Shown here in pieces: positions 17,204 to 25,488 of a stretch of DNA of 64,000 nt (its first letter is position 1; each line of letters opens with the position of its first letter). The notes beneath the pieces are model-generated. The model made no database searches and had not been told where the DNA came from. It was given only the letters and a program-made list of their open reading frames with translations. Made by a program: the position numbers and the translations under genes. The DNA lies in contig NZ_DATMFT010000021.1 in the NCBI RefSeq assembly GCF_035556095.1, positions 248,001 to 312,000 on the forward strand, written 5' to 3'. The stretch comes from Parapedobacter sp035556095 (GTDB lineage Bacteria; Bacteroidota; Bacteroidia; Sphingobacteriales; Sphingobacteriaceae).

Positions 17204-19624
17204 ATGTCTGATACCCATATTAAACAAAGCGAACACCCCACCCGAAGCAAGCTAAGTTATGACGATTTCAAGTCTATTGTCATTGACGACTACCGGATTG
17301 CTGTGGAGAGTAGGTCGGTTAGTTTGTTGGGTCGGAAAGAAGTCTTAACTGGAAAAGCCAAATTTGGTGTTTTTGGGGATGGGAAAGAGCTGGCACAAAT
17401 TGCCATGGCGAAAGTGTTCCAATTGGGTGACTGGCGCTCAGGCTATTACCGCGATCAGACCTTTATGTTTGCGGCAGGGATTGTTTCGGTCTATCAGTTT
17501 TTTTCGCAGCTGTATGCACATCCCGATGTCGACGCGGATCCTTCTTCGGGTGGACGGCAGATGAATAGCCATTTTGCTACGCGTATGCTCACGCCTGAGG
17601 GAAGATGGGTTGACCAGACCTTGATGAAGAATGCCGCTTCGGATATTTCGACGACCGGTGGGCAGATGCCCCGCTTGCTAGGATTTGGGTTAGCTTCTAA
17701 GCTATATCGGAATAATCCCGATTTGGCGGGGATGGGCACATTTTCGAATAATGGCAATGAGGTGGCGTTTGGTACGGTAGGTAATGCATCGACATCTGAA
17801 GGGGTGTTTTTTGAAGCAGTAAATACGGCGGGAGTAAGGCAGATTCCGGTCGTGATTTCTATATGGGACGACGGTTATGGCATTTCGGTGTCTAACGAAG
17901 TGCAGACAACCAAAGCCGATATCTCGGAGGTACTTAAGGGCTTCCAGCGCGATGAGAAAGGGGATGGCCTTGAAATTTTCAAGGTGAAAGGCTGGGATTA
18001 CCCGGGGCTTTGTGAAACGTACGAACGAGCAGCAACGATCAGCCGCGAGCAACATATCCCCGTATTGATACACGTGACGGAAATGACCCAGCCACTGGGC
18101 CATTCCTCTTCCGGCTCGCACGAGCGGTATAAATCCGCTGAGCGATTGGCCTGGGAGGTGGAATTTGACTGCATTGCGAAGATGCGCGCATGGATGATCG
18201 AGTCCGGCATTGCCGATGAAGACGAACTGGTTGCAATTGAACGGTCCCAAAAAGAGTGGGTGCGCGCCGAGCAACGGCGTGCGTGGGCTGATTACAACAA
18301 AACGTTGAAAAAGGAGGTGGACGAGGCTATCGGGTTGCTGGCAACAATTTCCGACGAGACCATCCAGCTGTTGCTCAGCGAATTGAAATCGTTGACGGAG
18401 CCGTCGCTCAAGGAGGTATATGGTACAGTACGGCGGGCCATCCGATTCTTGAGAGATGTGCAAAGCGAAGAAAAATCGGCATTGCTGGCCTGGTATCACG
18501 AGAAGCAGGCAATCAACCGTCAGCGTTATAACTCCCACTTATTTTCCGAAACCGCCGAAGCACCACAACACGTAGCTGTTGTACCGACAGTATACGGTAC
18601 AGAAAGCAAGCCAGTAGATGGCCGCGAAGTGCTCAACGCATGCTTTGATGCTAATTTTGCACGGGATGCAAGGATAGTCGCTTTCGGTGAAGATGTTGGG
18701 AAAATAGGGGATGTGAATCAGGGGTTTGCGGGGCTACAAGCCAAGTATGGGGAACGTCGTATTTTTGATACCGGTATCCGCGAAGCGGCCATTATTGGAC
18801 AAGGTATGGGGTTGGCGATGCGTGGGCTACGTCCCATTGCGGAAATCCAGTATCTTGATTATTTGGTCTATGGCCTTACCGTTTTGACCGACGATGTGGC
18901 GAGCCTCAGTTACCGGACAAAAGGTGGGCAGAAGGTGCCGCTGATCATCCGTACGCGGGGCCACCGCTTGGAGGGGATATGGCATTCGGGATCGCCGATG
19001 AGCATGATATTGGGTTCACTCCGGGGTGTTCACGTATGTGTGCCACGGAATATGACCCAAGCCGCCGGTATGTATAATACGTTACTCCGGTCTGACGAAC
19101 CGGCTTTGGTCATTGAGTGCTTAAACGGTTACCGGATTAAGGAACGTATGCCGGCCAATGTCGGTGAGTTCACCGTGCCATTGGGCAGGGCCGAGATCGT
19201 CCGGCCCGGAGAAGATGTCACGGTTGTATCCTACGGATCGACCCTGCGCGTAGTACAGGAGGCATCTGCAGAGCTGGTGAAACTCGGAATCTCGATTGAA
19301 ATTGTCGATCCGCAGACGTTGCAACCATTTGACGAAGAGCATTTGTGCGCCCAGTCGCTCCGTAAAACCAACAAACTATTGGTGGTGGATGAAGACGTGC
19401 CCGGAGGTGCATCAGCATTTATCCTGCAGCATATCCTGGAGGTGCAGAGTGGCTATTACCACCTTGATGGCCAACCCCGTACATTAACGGCCAAGGCCCA
19501 TCGCCCACCTTATGGGTCGGACGGTGATTATTTCGCTAAACCTTCGGCAGATGACGTCATCGAAGCCGTGTATGCTATCATGCACGAATCAAACCCGCAG
19601 CAGTATCCGGCATTATTCGATTGA
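17204..19624 (+). CDS. Fused E1 alpha/beta 2-oxoacid dehydrogenase
   Basis: Thiamine-diphosphate E1 component that decarboxylates a 2-oxoacid and passes the acyl group to a lipoyl E2. Residues about 20-420 are E1-alpha-like (GYYRDQTFMFA, SGGRQMNSHF, a TPP region GNASTSEGVFFEAVN and IWDDGYGISV). Residues about 468-806 are E1-beta-like (AFGEDVGKIGDVNQGF, FDTGIREAAIIGQGMG, AEIQYLDYL, VDEDVPGGASAFILQ). This single-chain arrangement is common in Bacteroidota and is usually annotated as branched-chain (2-oxoisovalerate) dehydrogenase; the actual substrate is not certain. No E2 or E3 gene is nearby. It ends 22 nt before the convergent ROK gene. Confidence 0.9.
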   Translation: MSDTHIKQSEHPTRSKLSYDDFKSIVIDDYRIAVESRSVSLLGRKEVLTGKAKFGVFGDGKELAQIAMAKVFQLGDWRSGYYRDQTFMFAAGIVSVYQFFSQLYAHPDVDADPSSGGRQMNSHFATRMLTPEGRWVDQTLMKNAASDISTTGGQMPRLLGFGLASKLYRNNPDLAGMGTFSNNGNEVAFGTVGNASTSEGVFFEAVNTAGVRQIPVVISIWDDGYGISVSNEVQTTKADISEVLKGFQRDEKGDGLEIFKVKGWDYPGLCETYERAATISREQHIPVLIHVTEMTQPLGHSSSGSHERYKSAERLAWEVEFDCIAKMRAWMIESGIADEDELVAIERSQKEWVRAEQRRAWADYNKTLKKEVDEAIGLLATISDETIQLLLSELKSLTEPSLKEVYGTVRRAIRFLRDVQSEEKSALLAWYHEKQAINRQRYNSHLFSETAEAPQHVAVVPTVYGTESKPVDGREVLNACFDANFARDARIVAFGEDVGKIGDVNQGFAGLQAKYGERRIFDTGIREAAIIGQGMGLAMRGLRPIAEIQYLDYLVYGLTVLTDDVASLSYRTKGGQKVPLIIRTRGHRLEGIWHSGSPMSMILGSLRGVHVCVPRNMTQAAGMYNTLLRSDEPALVIECLNGYRIKERMPANVGEFTVPLGRAEIVRPGEDVTVVSYGSTLRVVQEASAELVKLGISIEIVDPQTLQPFDEEHLCAQSLRKTNKLLVVDEDVPGGASAFILQHILEVQSGYYHLDGQPRTLTAKAHRPPYGSDGDYFAKPSADDVIEAVYAIMHESNPQQYPALFD

Positions 19625-19646
19625 ACCTCTCGCGCTATTTCATTGC

Positions 19647-20507
19647 TTATGCAAACTGGGCCGCTGCACCGATTAATGCAGCATGTTCGCCCAGTTGGCT
19701 GATGCGGATATCGAAACGGTCGAACGCGGTCGGATTGAATGCCCGGAAAATGTCCCAAGCGTTGGAGATATTACCGCCGATGATCAACCTGTCTGTGGCT
19801 TCCTGTTCGCTGAAAAAGGCGATGAAATGGAGTAGATGATCGCTGTATTCCGCTAGAATATCCGTTATGACCGTGTGCTTATTCCTCAGTTGCAGTAATT
19901 CACGGAGCCCCGTTACGTCGATACCCTGTTGTGCCGCTTTGCGTACAAACCACCGTGTCACTAAATATTCCTCTATATTGCTGTCGCGGTAGGGTGTCTT
20001 CCATAAATCGGCATCCATTGCGTTGTTTCCCCGTACCCAAACCGCGCTGCCCAATCCGGTACCTAAGGTGATTCCCAACACCTTTGGATGACCGTGGTGC
20101 TTCCCTGCAAAGACTTCGCCCTGCAAAAATGCCGCAGCATCGTTGATGAAGCGAATACTTGTGCCACTCAGGCCGAGTCGCTCCGCCAACTCCATCCGGA
20201 TATCCATTCCGTACAAATTGTCGTACTTATCTTGATTTCGCATGTGCGAAATGCCGTTTTCGTAGTCGAATGGTCCAGGCATTGCGATTCCGATAGTCGA
20301 TATTGCCGACGCAGCACGGTGTCGGATAATTTCCTGAAAAGGAATTGACCACGCTGATAAAATCGATTTAGCATCTGCATGCGAATTAACGCCGTACCTG
20401 ATGAGGGATTCATTGACCACCTGCCAATTTTGCGTATCTACCACGGCAGCGGTAACGTGGGTGCCTCCGATGTCTGCGGCGATTACAAAAGGGTTATCTT
20501 GCCTCAT
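19647..20507 (-). CDS. ROK family sugar kinase without zinc motif
   Basis: 286 aa, glucokinase-like. The phosphate loop DIGGTH is at residues 12-17, the catalytic aspartate is D123 in INDAAAFLQGE, and ITLGTGLGSAVW is the second nucleotide motif. The CxCGxxGC zinc-binding signature of classical ROK proteins is missing; that region reads DADLWKTPYRDSNIEEYL. This variant is known in Bacteroidota and may phosphorylate glucose or another hexose; the substrate is unproven. ATG at 20505-20507 is chosen; it overlaps the 3' end of aroC by 14 nt, so it is the last gene of the aromatic operon although unrelated in function. Confidence 0.85.
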   Translation of the reverse strand: MRQDNPFVIAADIGGTHVTAAVVDTQNWQVVNESLIRYGVNSHADAKSILSAWSIPFQEIIRHRAASAISTIGIAMPGPFDYENGISHMRNQDKYDNLYGMDIRMELAERLGLSGTSIRFINDAAAFLQGEVFAGKHHGHPKVLGITLGTGLGSAVWVRGNNAMDADLWKTPYRDSNIEEYLVTRWFVRKAAQQGIDVTGLRELLQLRNKHTVITDILAEYSDHLLHFIAFFSEQEATDRLIIGGNISNAWDIFRAFNPTAFDRFDIRISQLGEHAALIGAAAQFA

Positions 20508-21594
20508 AGATTCGGTTTTTGAGTAAATGGTCGGCCAAAACAATCGCTGCCATCGCTTCTACGATGATTACTGCCCGTGGCACAACACATGGGTCGTGTC
20601 TGCCTTTACCGGTGATTTCACTGGCTTCTCCGGTTTGGTCAACCGTTGGTTGCGGTCGCATGATGGTGGCGACGGGTTTGAACGCCACCCGAAAAGTGAT
20701 ATCCATGCCGTTGGAAATTCCCCCTTGGATACCGCCCGAGAAATTTGTCAACGTTTTGAGCTGTTTTGCATCTTTTTCGGGGTTGACGAAAATATCGTTA
20801 TGCTCGGAGCCCTGCATTTCCGATCCACCGAAACCAGACCCGTATTCGAAGCCATGTACCGCATTGATGCTGAGCATGGCCTTCGCCAGATCGGCGTGTA
20901 GTTTGTCAAAAACAGGTTCGCCTAGACCCACCGGCACCTGTTGAATGACTGCACTGATACGCCCGCCCACCGTATCACCGGCTTTACGTATGCTGTCTAT
21001 GAAATCAACCATTTCATTGGCTGTAGCTGGATCGGCACAACGAACAATATTGCTTTCGCGGATACCCACGAGTTCGTCGACCGGAAGCGGTTCCAAGTTC
21101 GGTGCTTCGATTTTGCCGACGCCCGAGACGTGTGCGAAAATATGGATGCCCGATTGAGCGAGGAGGCTTTTTGCCACTGCACCGGCTGCCACCCGAGCCG
21201 CTGTTTCGCGCGCAGATGAACGGCCGCCGCCACGGTAGTCGCGGATACCGTATTTTATCTGGTATGTATAATCGGCATGTGAAGGCCGGTATTTATCTTT
21301 GATGTGCGAATAGTCCTTAGACCGCTGGTCCTCATTAGGAATAAGCATCGCCAAAGGAGTGCCCGTAGTTTTGCCTTCGAATACGCCCGAGAGTATTTTA
21401 GCGGTGTCGCTCTCTTTGCGCTGCGTAGTGATTTTTGATTGGCCCGGACGGCGCTTGTCCAATTCGGACTGGACGAACGATTCGTTGATTGAGATGTTGG
21501 CCGGGCAACCATCAATGATCACACCGATGGCTTCGCCATGCGACTCGCCAAAGGTGGTAATACGAAATACATCTCCAAATGAGTTCCCTGCCAT
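20494..21594 (-). CDS. aroC: Chorismate synthase
   Basis: Last step of the shikimate pathway: EPSP to chorismate, using reduced FMN. The signatures TTFGESHGEAIG (residues 13-24), the RRPGQSKITTQRKE segment and YRGGGRSSARETAARVAAG are all present. At 366 aa it is full length. It lies 61 nt downstream of aroA on the same strand; the ROK gene starts inside its last codons. Confidence 0.97.
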   Translation of the reverse strand: MAGNSFGDVFRITTFGESHGEAIGVIIDGCPANISINESFVQSELDKRRPGQSKITTQRKESDTAKILSGVFEGKTTGTPLAMLIPNEDQRSKDYSHIKDKYRPSHADYTYQIKYGIRDYRGGGRSSARETAARVAAGAVAKSLLAQSGIHIFAHVSGVGKIEAPNLEPLPVDELVGIRESNIVRCADPATANEMVDFIDSIRKAGDTVGGRISAVIQQVPVGLGEPVFDKLHADLAKAMLSINAVHGFEYGSGFGGSEMQGSEHNDIFVNPEKDAKQLKTLTNFSGGIQGGISNGMDITFRVAFKPVATIMRPQPTVDQTGEASEITGKGRHDPCVVPRAVIIVEAMAAIVLADHLLKNRIYEAR

Positions 21595-21655
21595 TCTTTT
21601 TTAGACTTTAAACACTAGATATTAGATAACAGACTTTCTGAATTTAAAAGTCGGG

Positions 21656-22915
21656 CTAAGATATAACAAATCCCTGTTGTTTCAAATGTTTCCAGAAATC
21701 GGGATATGATTTTTCCACTACATCCGGTTCATTGATCTGCATGCCGTTGAATAGTAATGCCAGCGGGGCAAAAGCCATGGCCATGCGGTGGTCTTCATAG
21801 GTGTCAATAACCAAGTGCCCGGGCCGAAATAATCCCTCGGTACGGAGATGATATATCGATCCATCTTCCGTCAGTTGTATCCCGATTTTGCCGAGTTCGC
21901 ACTGCAAAGCCGCTACCCGGTCGGTTTCCTTAATCTTGAGCGTATGTAAACCGGTAAACGAAAGGTCACGCCGTTGAGCAGCAGCACACACGATCACTGT
22001 TTGTGCAAGATCGGGGCACTCGGTAAAGTCCAGCAATTCCCCCCCTTGTATCGGGGTGTTGGATGAAGCTTTTTGGATACGTAGCCCGCCGTTTTCAAAC
22101 GAGGAGACCACCCCGAAATGAGCCATGATGGTTGCTATTGCAGCATCGCCTTGGAGGCTATGCTTTTTTAGGTTGGGCAGGAACAGATCAGCTTTTTCAG
22201 CCAACGCCACCATCGCATACCAGTAAGACGCGGCGCTCCAATCCGGTTCGATGATTAATCGGCAAGGAGCCGCCACTTGGGGGGCGATGGATATGGTGTC
22301 ACCGGTCCAACGGTGCGAGATACCCGCTTCGGCCAGCATATCCAACGTCATGGTGAGGTAGGGACGGGAGGTAAGCTCCCCGTCGATCTGCAATTCCAAG
22401 CCTTGGGGAAGCGCACTCGCAATGAGCAGCAATGCGGATAAGTACTGGCTACTAATATTGCCTTTTATCCGTACCGTCTGGGCCGCTTGGGTCAGTCCGC
22501 CTTGAATAGCAAGCGGTGGATAACCAGACTGCCCGGTATACGTGATGTCTGCGCCCAAAGCTTTCAGTGCCTCCACTAAAATGCCGATGGGCCGTTGTTT
22601 CATCCGTTCGCTTCCGGTGAGGTAGTACCGGCCTCCGGTAACGGCGAGGTAGGCCGTTAGAAATCGCATGGCTGTGCCGGCAGGTCCGATGTCGATAAGC
22701 GTTTGGGAATCCCGAGGTGCGGTTGCCACATGAGCGAGTGCTTGCTGAAGCGTTACGGTATCGGCAGCCTCGGAAAGATTTTCAATCGTGACATTACCTC
22801 TGCCAAGCGCTTCGATGATCAGTGCCCGGTTACTCTCGCTTTTAGAGCCCGTAAGTTGAACCGTACCACCGAGGGATTTAGCTGGGTGGGAAAGCGTGAT
22901 TGCCCGACTTGCCAT
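21656..22915 (-). CDS. aroA: EPSP synthase (3-phosphoshikimate 1-carboxyvinyltransferase)
   Basis: Joins PEP to shikimate-3-phosphate. Conserved parts are LTGSKSESNRALIIEAL near the N terminus, GPAGTAMRFLTAYLAVTGG with the RMKQRPIG segment, and the KIKETDRVAALQ and YEDHRMAMAFAPLAL motifs near the C terminus. At 419 aa it is slightly short but has all motifs. The start ATG shares one base with the stop of the DAHP synthase gene. Confidence 0.96.
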   Translation of the reverse strand: MASRAITLSHPAKSLGGTVQLTGSKSESNRALIIEALGRGNVTIENLSEAADTVTLQQALAHVATAPRDSQTLIDIGPAGTAMRFLTAYLAVTGGRYYLTGSERMKQRPIGILVEALKALGADITYTGQSGYPPLAIQGGLTQAAQTVRIKGNISSQYLSALLLIASALPQGLELQIDGELTSRPYLTMTLDMLAEAGISHRWTGDTISIAPQVAAPCRLIIEPDWSAASYWYAMVALAEKADLFLPNLKKHSLQGDAAIATIMAHFGVVSSFENGGLRIQKASSNTPIQGGELLDFTECPDLAQTVIVCAAAQRRDLSFTGLHTLKIKETDRVAALQCELGKIGIQLTEDGSIYHLRTEGLFRPGHLVIDTYEDHRMAMAFAPLALLFNGMQINEPDVVEKSYPDFWKHLKQQGFVIS

Positions 22916-24021
22916 TACGCCTCCGCTGCAGGTGTGGTGTTCATGATTTCATTCTGCTTGCGAATGGATTCGTTGTGAATCAGCTCCAACAGCTTTACGG
23001 TAAAGTCTTTGTCCAGCTTAAGGGCTTGGGCAACATTGCTACGTTTGTGTATGATTTCGTCCCACCGGCTTACCTGGAGGATGGTCACGTTGTTGTCGCG
23101 CTTGTATTCACCGATTTTCTCGACGATTTTCATCCGGTCGCTCAGGATTTTGATGATTTGGTCGTCCAGCTTGTCGATGTCTTTTCGGAATCCAGCTAAC
23201 TTGTCTTCGAATACGGGATCGTTGGATTCCGCATGCCTAGCTACGAGGTTGGTGATGAGTTCGGCAAGTGCTTGCGGGGTCACCTGTTGTTTCGCGTCGG
23301 TCCATGCAACAGACGGATCAATATGTGATTCGATGATGAGTCCCTGCATATCCATGTCCAATGCTTTTTGCGCAATGTAAGGGATGAGTTCGCGGTTGCC
23401 GCAAATGTGGCTGGGGTCGTTGATCACCGGAAGGTCGGGCACCATGGTCTTCAGCTGGATGGCCAGGTCCCACATCGGTTCGTTGCGGAATGCTGTTTTC
23501 TCGTAAGAAGAGAAGCCACGGTGGATAGCACCGAGCTTTTTGATGCCGGCACGGTTTACACGTTCGAGGGCGCCGAGCCACAAAGACAGGTCTGGATTGA
23601 CCGGGTTTTTGATCAATACCGGTACATCTACCCCTTTCAACGCATCAGCGATTTCCTGTACGGTAAAAGGATTGGCTGTGGAGCGTGCACCGATCCAAAG
23701 GATATCCACACCAGCGGCGAGGGCCTCCTCCACGTGTTTGGCAGTCGCTACCTCTGTGGTAATAGGAAGGCCGGTTTCCTCCTTCGCTTTGCGAAGCCAC
23801 TGAAGGCCAACGCTTCCGATGCCCTCAAACTCACCTGGACGAGTACGCGGTTTCCAAATGCCCGCACGGAGCACATTGACTTTGCCGGTGTTGGCAAGCA
23901 GGTGGGCGGTCGCCAGAACTTGCTCTTCGGTTTCAGCGCTACATGGCCCGGCGATGACCAATGGCAAGTCGCCGGTGTCGATCCACGATTTCAAGGGTAC
24001 AATGTCTAATGTCTGTTTCAT
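22915..24021 (-). CDS. Bifunctional DAHP synthase / chorismate mutase
   Basis: Residues about 1-265 are a class I-beta/KDO8P-synthase-like DAHP synthase (VIAGPCSAETEEQVL, KPRTRPGEFEGIG, WIGARSTANPFTVQEIADAL, NDPSHICGNRELI). Residues about 275-355 are an AroQ-type chorismate mutase (FRKDIDKLDDQIIKILSDRM, KIGEYKRDNNVTI). It catalyses entry into the shikimate pathway and the branch step to prephenate. This fusion is typical of Bacteroidota. It follows pheA after a 103-nt gap with CAAATAA repeats, and it is coupled to aroA. Confidence 0.95.
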   Translation of the reverse strand: MKQTLDIVPLKSWIDTGDLPLVIAGPCSAETEEQVLATAHLLANTGKVNVLRAGIWKPRTRPGEFEGIGSVGLQWLRKAKEETGLPITTEVATAKHVEEALAAGVDILWIGARSTANPFTVQEIADALKGVDVPVLIKNPVNPDLSLWLGALERVNRAGIKKLGAIHRGFSSYEKTAFRNEPMWDLAIQLKTMVPDLPVINDPSHICGNRELIPYIAQKALDMDMQGLIIESHIDPSVAWTDAKQQVTPQALAELITNLVARHAESNDPVFEDKLAGFRKDIDKLDDQIIKILSDRMKIVEKIGEYKRDNNVTILQVSRWDEIIHKRSNVAQALKLDKDFTVKLLELIHNESIRKQNEIMNTTPAAEA

Positions 24022-24031
24022 CGTTTTTCTG

Positions 24032-24073
24032 TTATTTGTTTTTTGTTTATTTGCTTTTCTTATTCATTATTTG
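24032..24073. repeat. Short CAAATAA heptamer repeats
   Basis: Three copies of CAAATAA (read on the minus strand) at 24032-24038, 24047-24053 and 24067-24073, in the gap between pheA and the DAHP synthase gene. Two GCAAAT copies in the same strand follow near 24087-24117. Confidence 0.6.
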
Positions 24074-24124
24074 CTTTCGTTCCTTGCTTGCAAATAGCAA
24101 CGTGCGAATTGCAAATGGCAGTAC

Positions 24125-24949
24125 TCAAACCTTGTCATTCTTTACGTATTCACCCATGATGTTGAAGTTATTCGTGTGTTTCAATACCCTACGTATGGCC
24201 GCTTCGTAATCTGCTTGGTTTTGCCATTCCACATCCACGTAAAAGTCGTATTCGTTGCGTTTACCCAATACGGGCATGGACTGTATCCTACTGAGGTTGA
24301 TGTTTTGCTCCGCAAAGCATTGCAATACGTTGGAAAGCGACCCCACGCCATTGCCGGTCTGGAACGAAAGTGAGGCCTTATTCACGTTGGCTTTTTCAGC
24401 GGCGGTTTTAGCCAGGATTAGAAACCGGGTATAATTTTTCTTGTTTGTTTCGATGCGCCGTTCCAGAATATCTAAACCGTATAGCTTTGCCGAAAGTTGG
24501 TTGGCGATGGCAGCGGTGTCCTTGAGTTGTAATTCACTTACTTTTTTGGCACTACCAGCCGTATCCTCCCCCTCGGTGATTTTGAATTGTGGATTCTCTT
24601 CGAGGTAATCGCTGCATTGCTGCAAGGCAATGGGGTGTGATTCGACGAATTTGATATCCTGGATGGCCGTGCCGGGCGTGACCAATAAATGCAGTTTGAT
24701 GTGCAAGTAGACTTCGCCGACAATGGGGAAGCGGTAGTCGCGGAGTAAGCCATGGTTGGGAAGTAGCCCACCGGCGATGGAATTTTCGATAGCCATTACT
24801 ACATGGTCGACTTGTCCTTGCTTAAGTAACTCACAGGTCTTTTTAAACGACTCACATTCGACGGTTTCAATCTCCTCTCCGAAATATTTGTAAGCGGCTT
24901 CTTCATGGAAGCATCCCTTGATGCCTTGTATGGCTACTTTTATGCTCAT
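24125..24949 (-). CDS. pheA: Prephenate dehydratase
   Basis: Converts prephenate to phenylpyruvate for phenylalanine synthesis. The catalytic domain (residues 1-180) shows IQGIKGCFHEEAAYKYFG, AIENSIAGGLLPNHGLL and the region NKKNYTRFLIL, which carries the essential Thr-Arg-Phe. A C-terminal ACT domain (about 195-270; GVGSLSNVLQCFAEQNINLSRIQSMP) is the feedback site for phenylalanine. At 274 aa there is no fused chorismate mutase, which is supplied by the next gene. It is the first structural gene after the Phe attenuator, whose terminator ends 18 nt before its ATG. Confidence 0.96.
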   Translation of the reverse strand: MSIKVAIQGIKGCFHEEAAYKYFGEEIETVECESFKKTCELLKQGQVDHVVMAIENSIAGGLLPNHGLLRDYRFPIVGEVYLHIKLHLLVTPGTAIQDIKFVESHPIALQQCSDYLEENPQFKITEGEDTAGSAKKVSELQLKDTAAIANQLSAKLYGLDILERRIETNKKNYTRFLILAKTAAEKANVNKASLSFQTGNGVGSLSNVLQCFAEQNINLSRIQSMPVLGKRNEYDFYVDVEWQNQADYEAAIRRVLKHTNNFNIMGEYVKNDKV

Positions 24950-24966
24950 CTTCTTTTATAATGGAC

Positions 24967-25001
24967 AAAAAAAGTCCCGGCTTTCGTGCCGGGACTTTTT
25001 T
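24967..25001 (-). terminator. Attenuator terminator of the pheA operon
   Basis: On the minus strand a 14-bp stem (arms 24988-25001 and 24968-24981, core GTCCCGGC/GCCGGGAC) closes a 6-nt loop and is followed by seven T residues, 18 nt before pheA. Its 5' arm can instead pair with the leader-peptide region at 25036-25044 (GCCGGGATT), giving an antiterminator. Confidence 0.88.
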
Positions 25002-25033
25002 ACATTTATAGCTTGTTTCGTTATCAATGCATA

Positions 25034-25102
25034 TCAATCCCGGCTTTTACTGCTAAAGTAAAAGAAACCAAAAAACCAGTATGCATTGTTCCGTGTTAAC
25101 AT
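25034..25102 (-). CDS. Phenylalanine-rich leader peptide of pheA operon
   Basis: A 22-codon reading frame on the minus strand, too short for ordinary gene calling. Residues 8-16 read YWFFGFFYF: five phenylalanines, two tyrosines and a tryptophan in nine codons, the pattern of an attenuator leader. A purine-rich AAAGGAA precedes the ATG. The Phe codons 13-16 lie in the 5' arm of a hairpin (25057-25064 with 25044-25051), the next codons form the antiterminator strand, and the stop at 25034-25036 comes about 33 nt before the terminator. Stalling at Phe codons should free the antiterminator; reaching the stop should cover it. Confidence 0.85.
   Translation of the reverse strand: MLTRNNAYWFFGFFYFSSKSRD
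25044..25064 (-). promoter_or_regulatory. Pause hairpin (1:2) of the Phe attenuator
   Basis: Minus-strand CTTTTACT (25057-25064) and AGTAAAAG (25044-25051) form a perfect 8-bp stem with a TTAGC loop. The 5' arm overlaps Phe codons of the leader peptide; the 3' arm runs into the strand that pairs with the terminator. Confidence 0.75.
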
Positions 25103-25120
25103 TTCCTTTGTTTGACGTGC

Positions 25121-25150
25121 CAAATGTACGTTATTTTTCGGTATTGTCAA
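25121..25150 (-). promoter_or_regulatory. Promoter of the pheA operon
   Basis: On the minus strand TTG (25148-25150), 19-nt spacer, TACATTTG (25121-25128): an exact Bacteroidota consensus. Initiation is expected near 25114, about 12 nt before the leader peptide ATG. Confidence 0.85.
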
Positions 25151-25189
25151 GATTAAAATTTAAAAAAAGAGAATTTACGGATATGGACG

Positions 25190-25218
25190 CAAAAAATGCA
25201 GCCCCGGGAGGGGCTGCA
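25190..25218 (-). terminator. Rho-independent terminator
   Basis: A perfect 9-bp stem TGCAGCCCC/GGGGCTGCA (25197-25218) followed on the minus strand by six T residues. It ends whatever is transcribed leftward from 25219-25488, just upstream of the pheA promoter. Confidence 0.85.
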
Positions 25219-25221
25219 ACC

Positions 25222-25363
25222 GGCTCAGCGCCGGCTTAACACACATTATTTATGATAGCGATAGTCATGTGTCATCGTTAGTGAGCGAGGTGTGACTCAA
25301 CCGTGCCGAGCCGTTTCCGGGCAATCGGGATGTGGGAGCTCAATAAAATAACGCGCTGAAACC
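25222..25363 (-). ncRNA. Candidate structured non-coding RNA
   Basis: This stretch has no credible ORF. On the minus strand the 5' end GGTTTCAGCGC (25353-25363) can pair with the 3' end GCGCTGAGCC (25222-25231). Inside are a stem ACACAT/ATGTGT extended by TAAC/GTTA, a CCG-GAAA-CGG tetraloop hairpin and a CGGCTC/GAGCCG option. A strong terminator follows. The long closing stem recalls 6S RNA, but I cannot match a family. It could also be the structured 3' UTR of the LuxR gene ending at 25489. No consensus promoter was found. Confidence 0.35.
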
Positions 25364-25488
25364 TAAATAAAAAAGTTCATGCGAATAATTGGTATTAATC
25401 GTTCAAACCGATGCACAATATTAAGCGATTGCTTGAAGCGTATCAATAGTCCGAAAGACCAAAAATACAGAAAGCCGGAATATAGGTT

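Noticed and set aside
25024..25086. Second short frame in the pheA leader with two Phe codons
   Set aside because: It overlaps the 22-codon frame that has five Phe codons plus Tyr and Trp placed exactly in the pairing region; the Phe-rich frame fits attenuation better.
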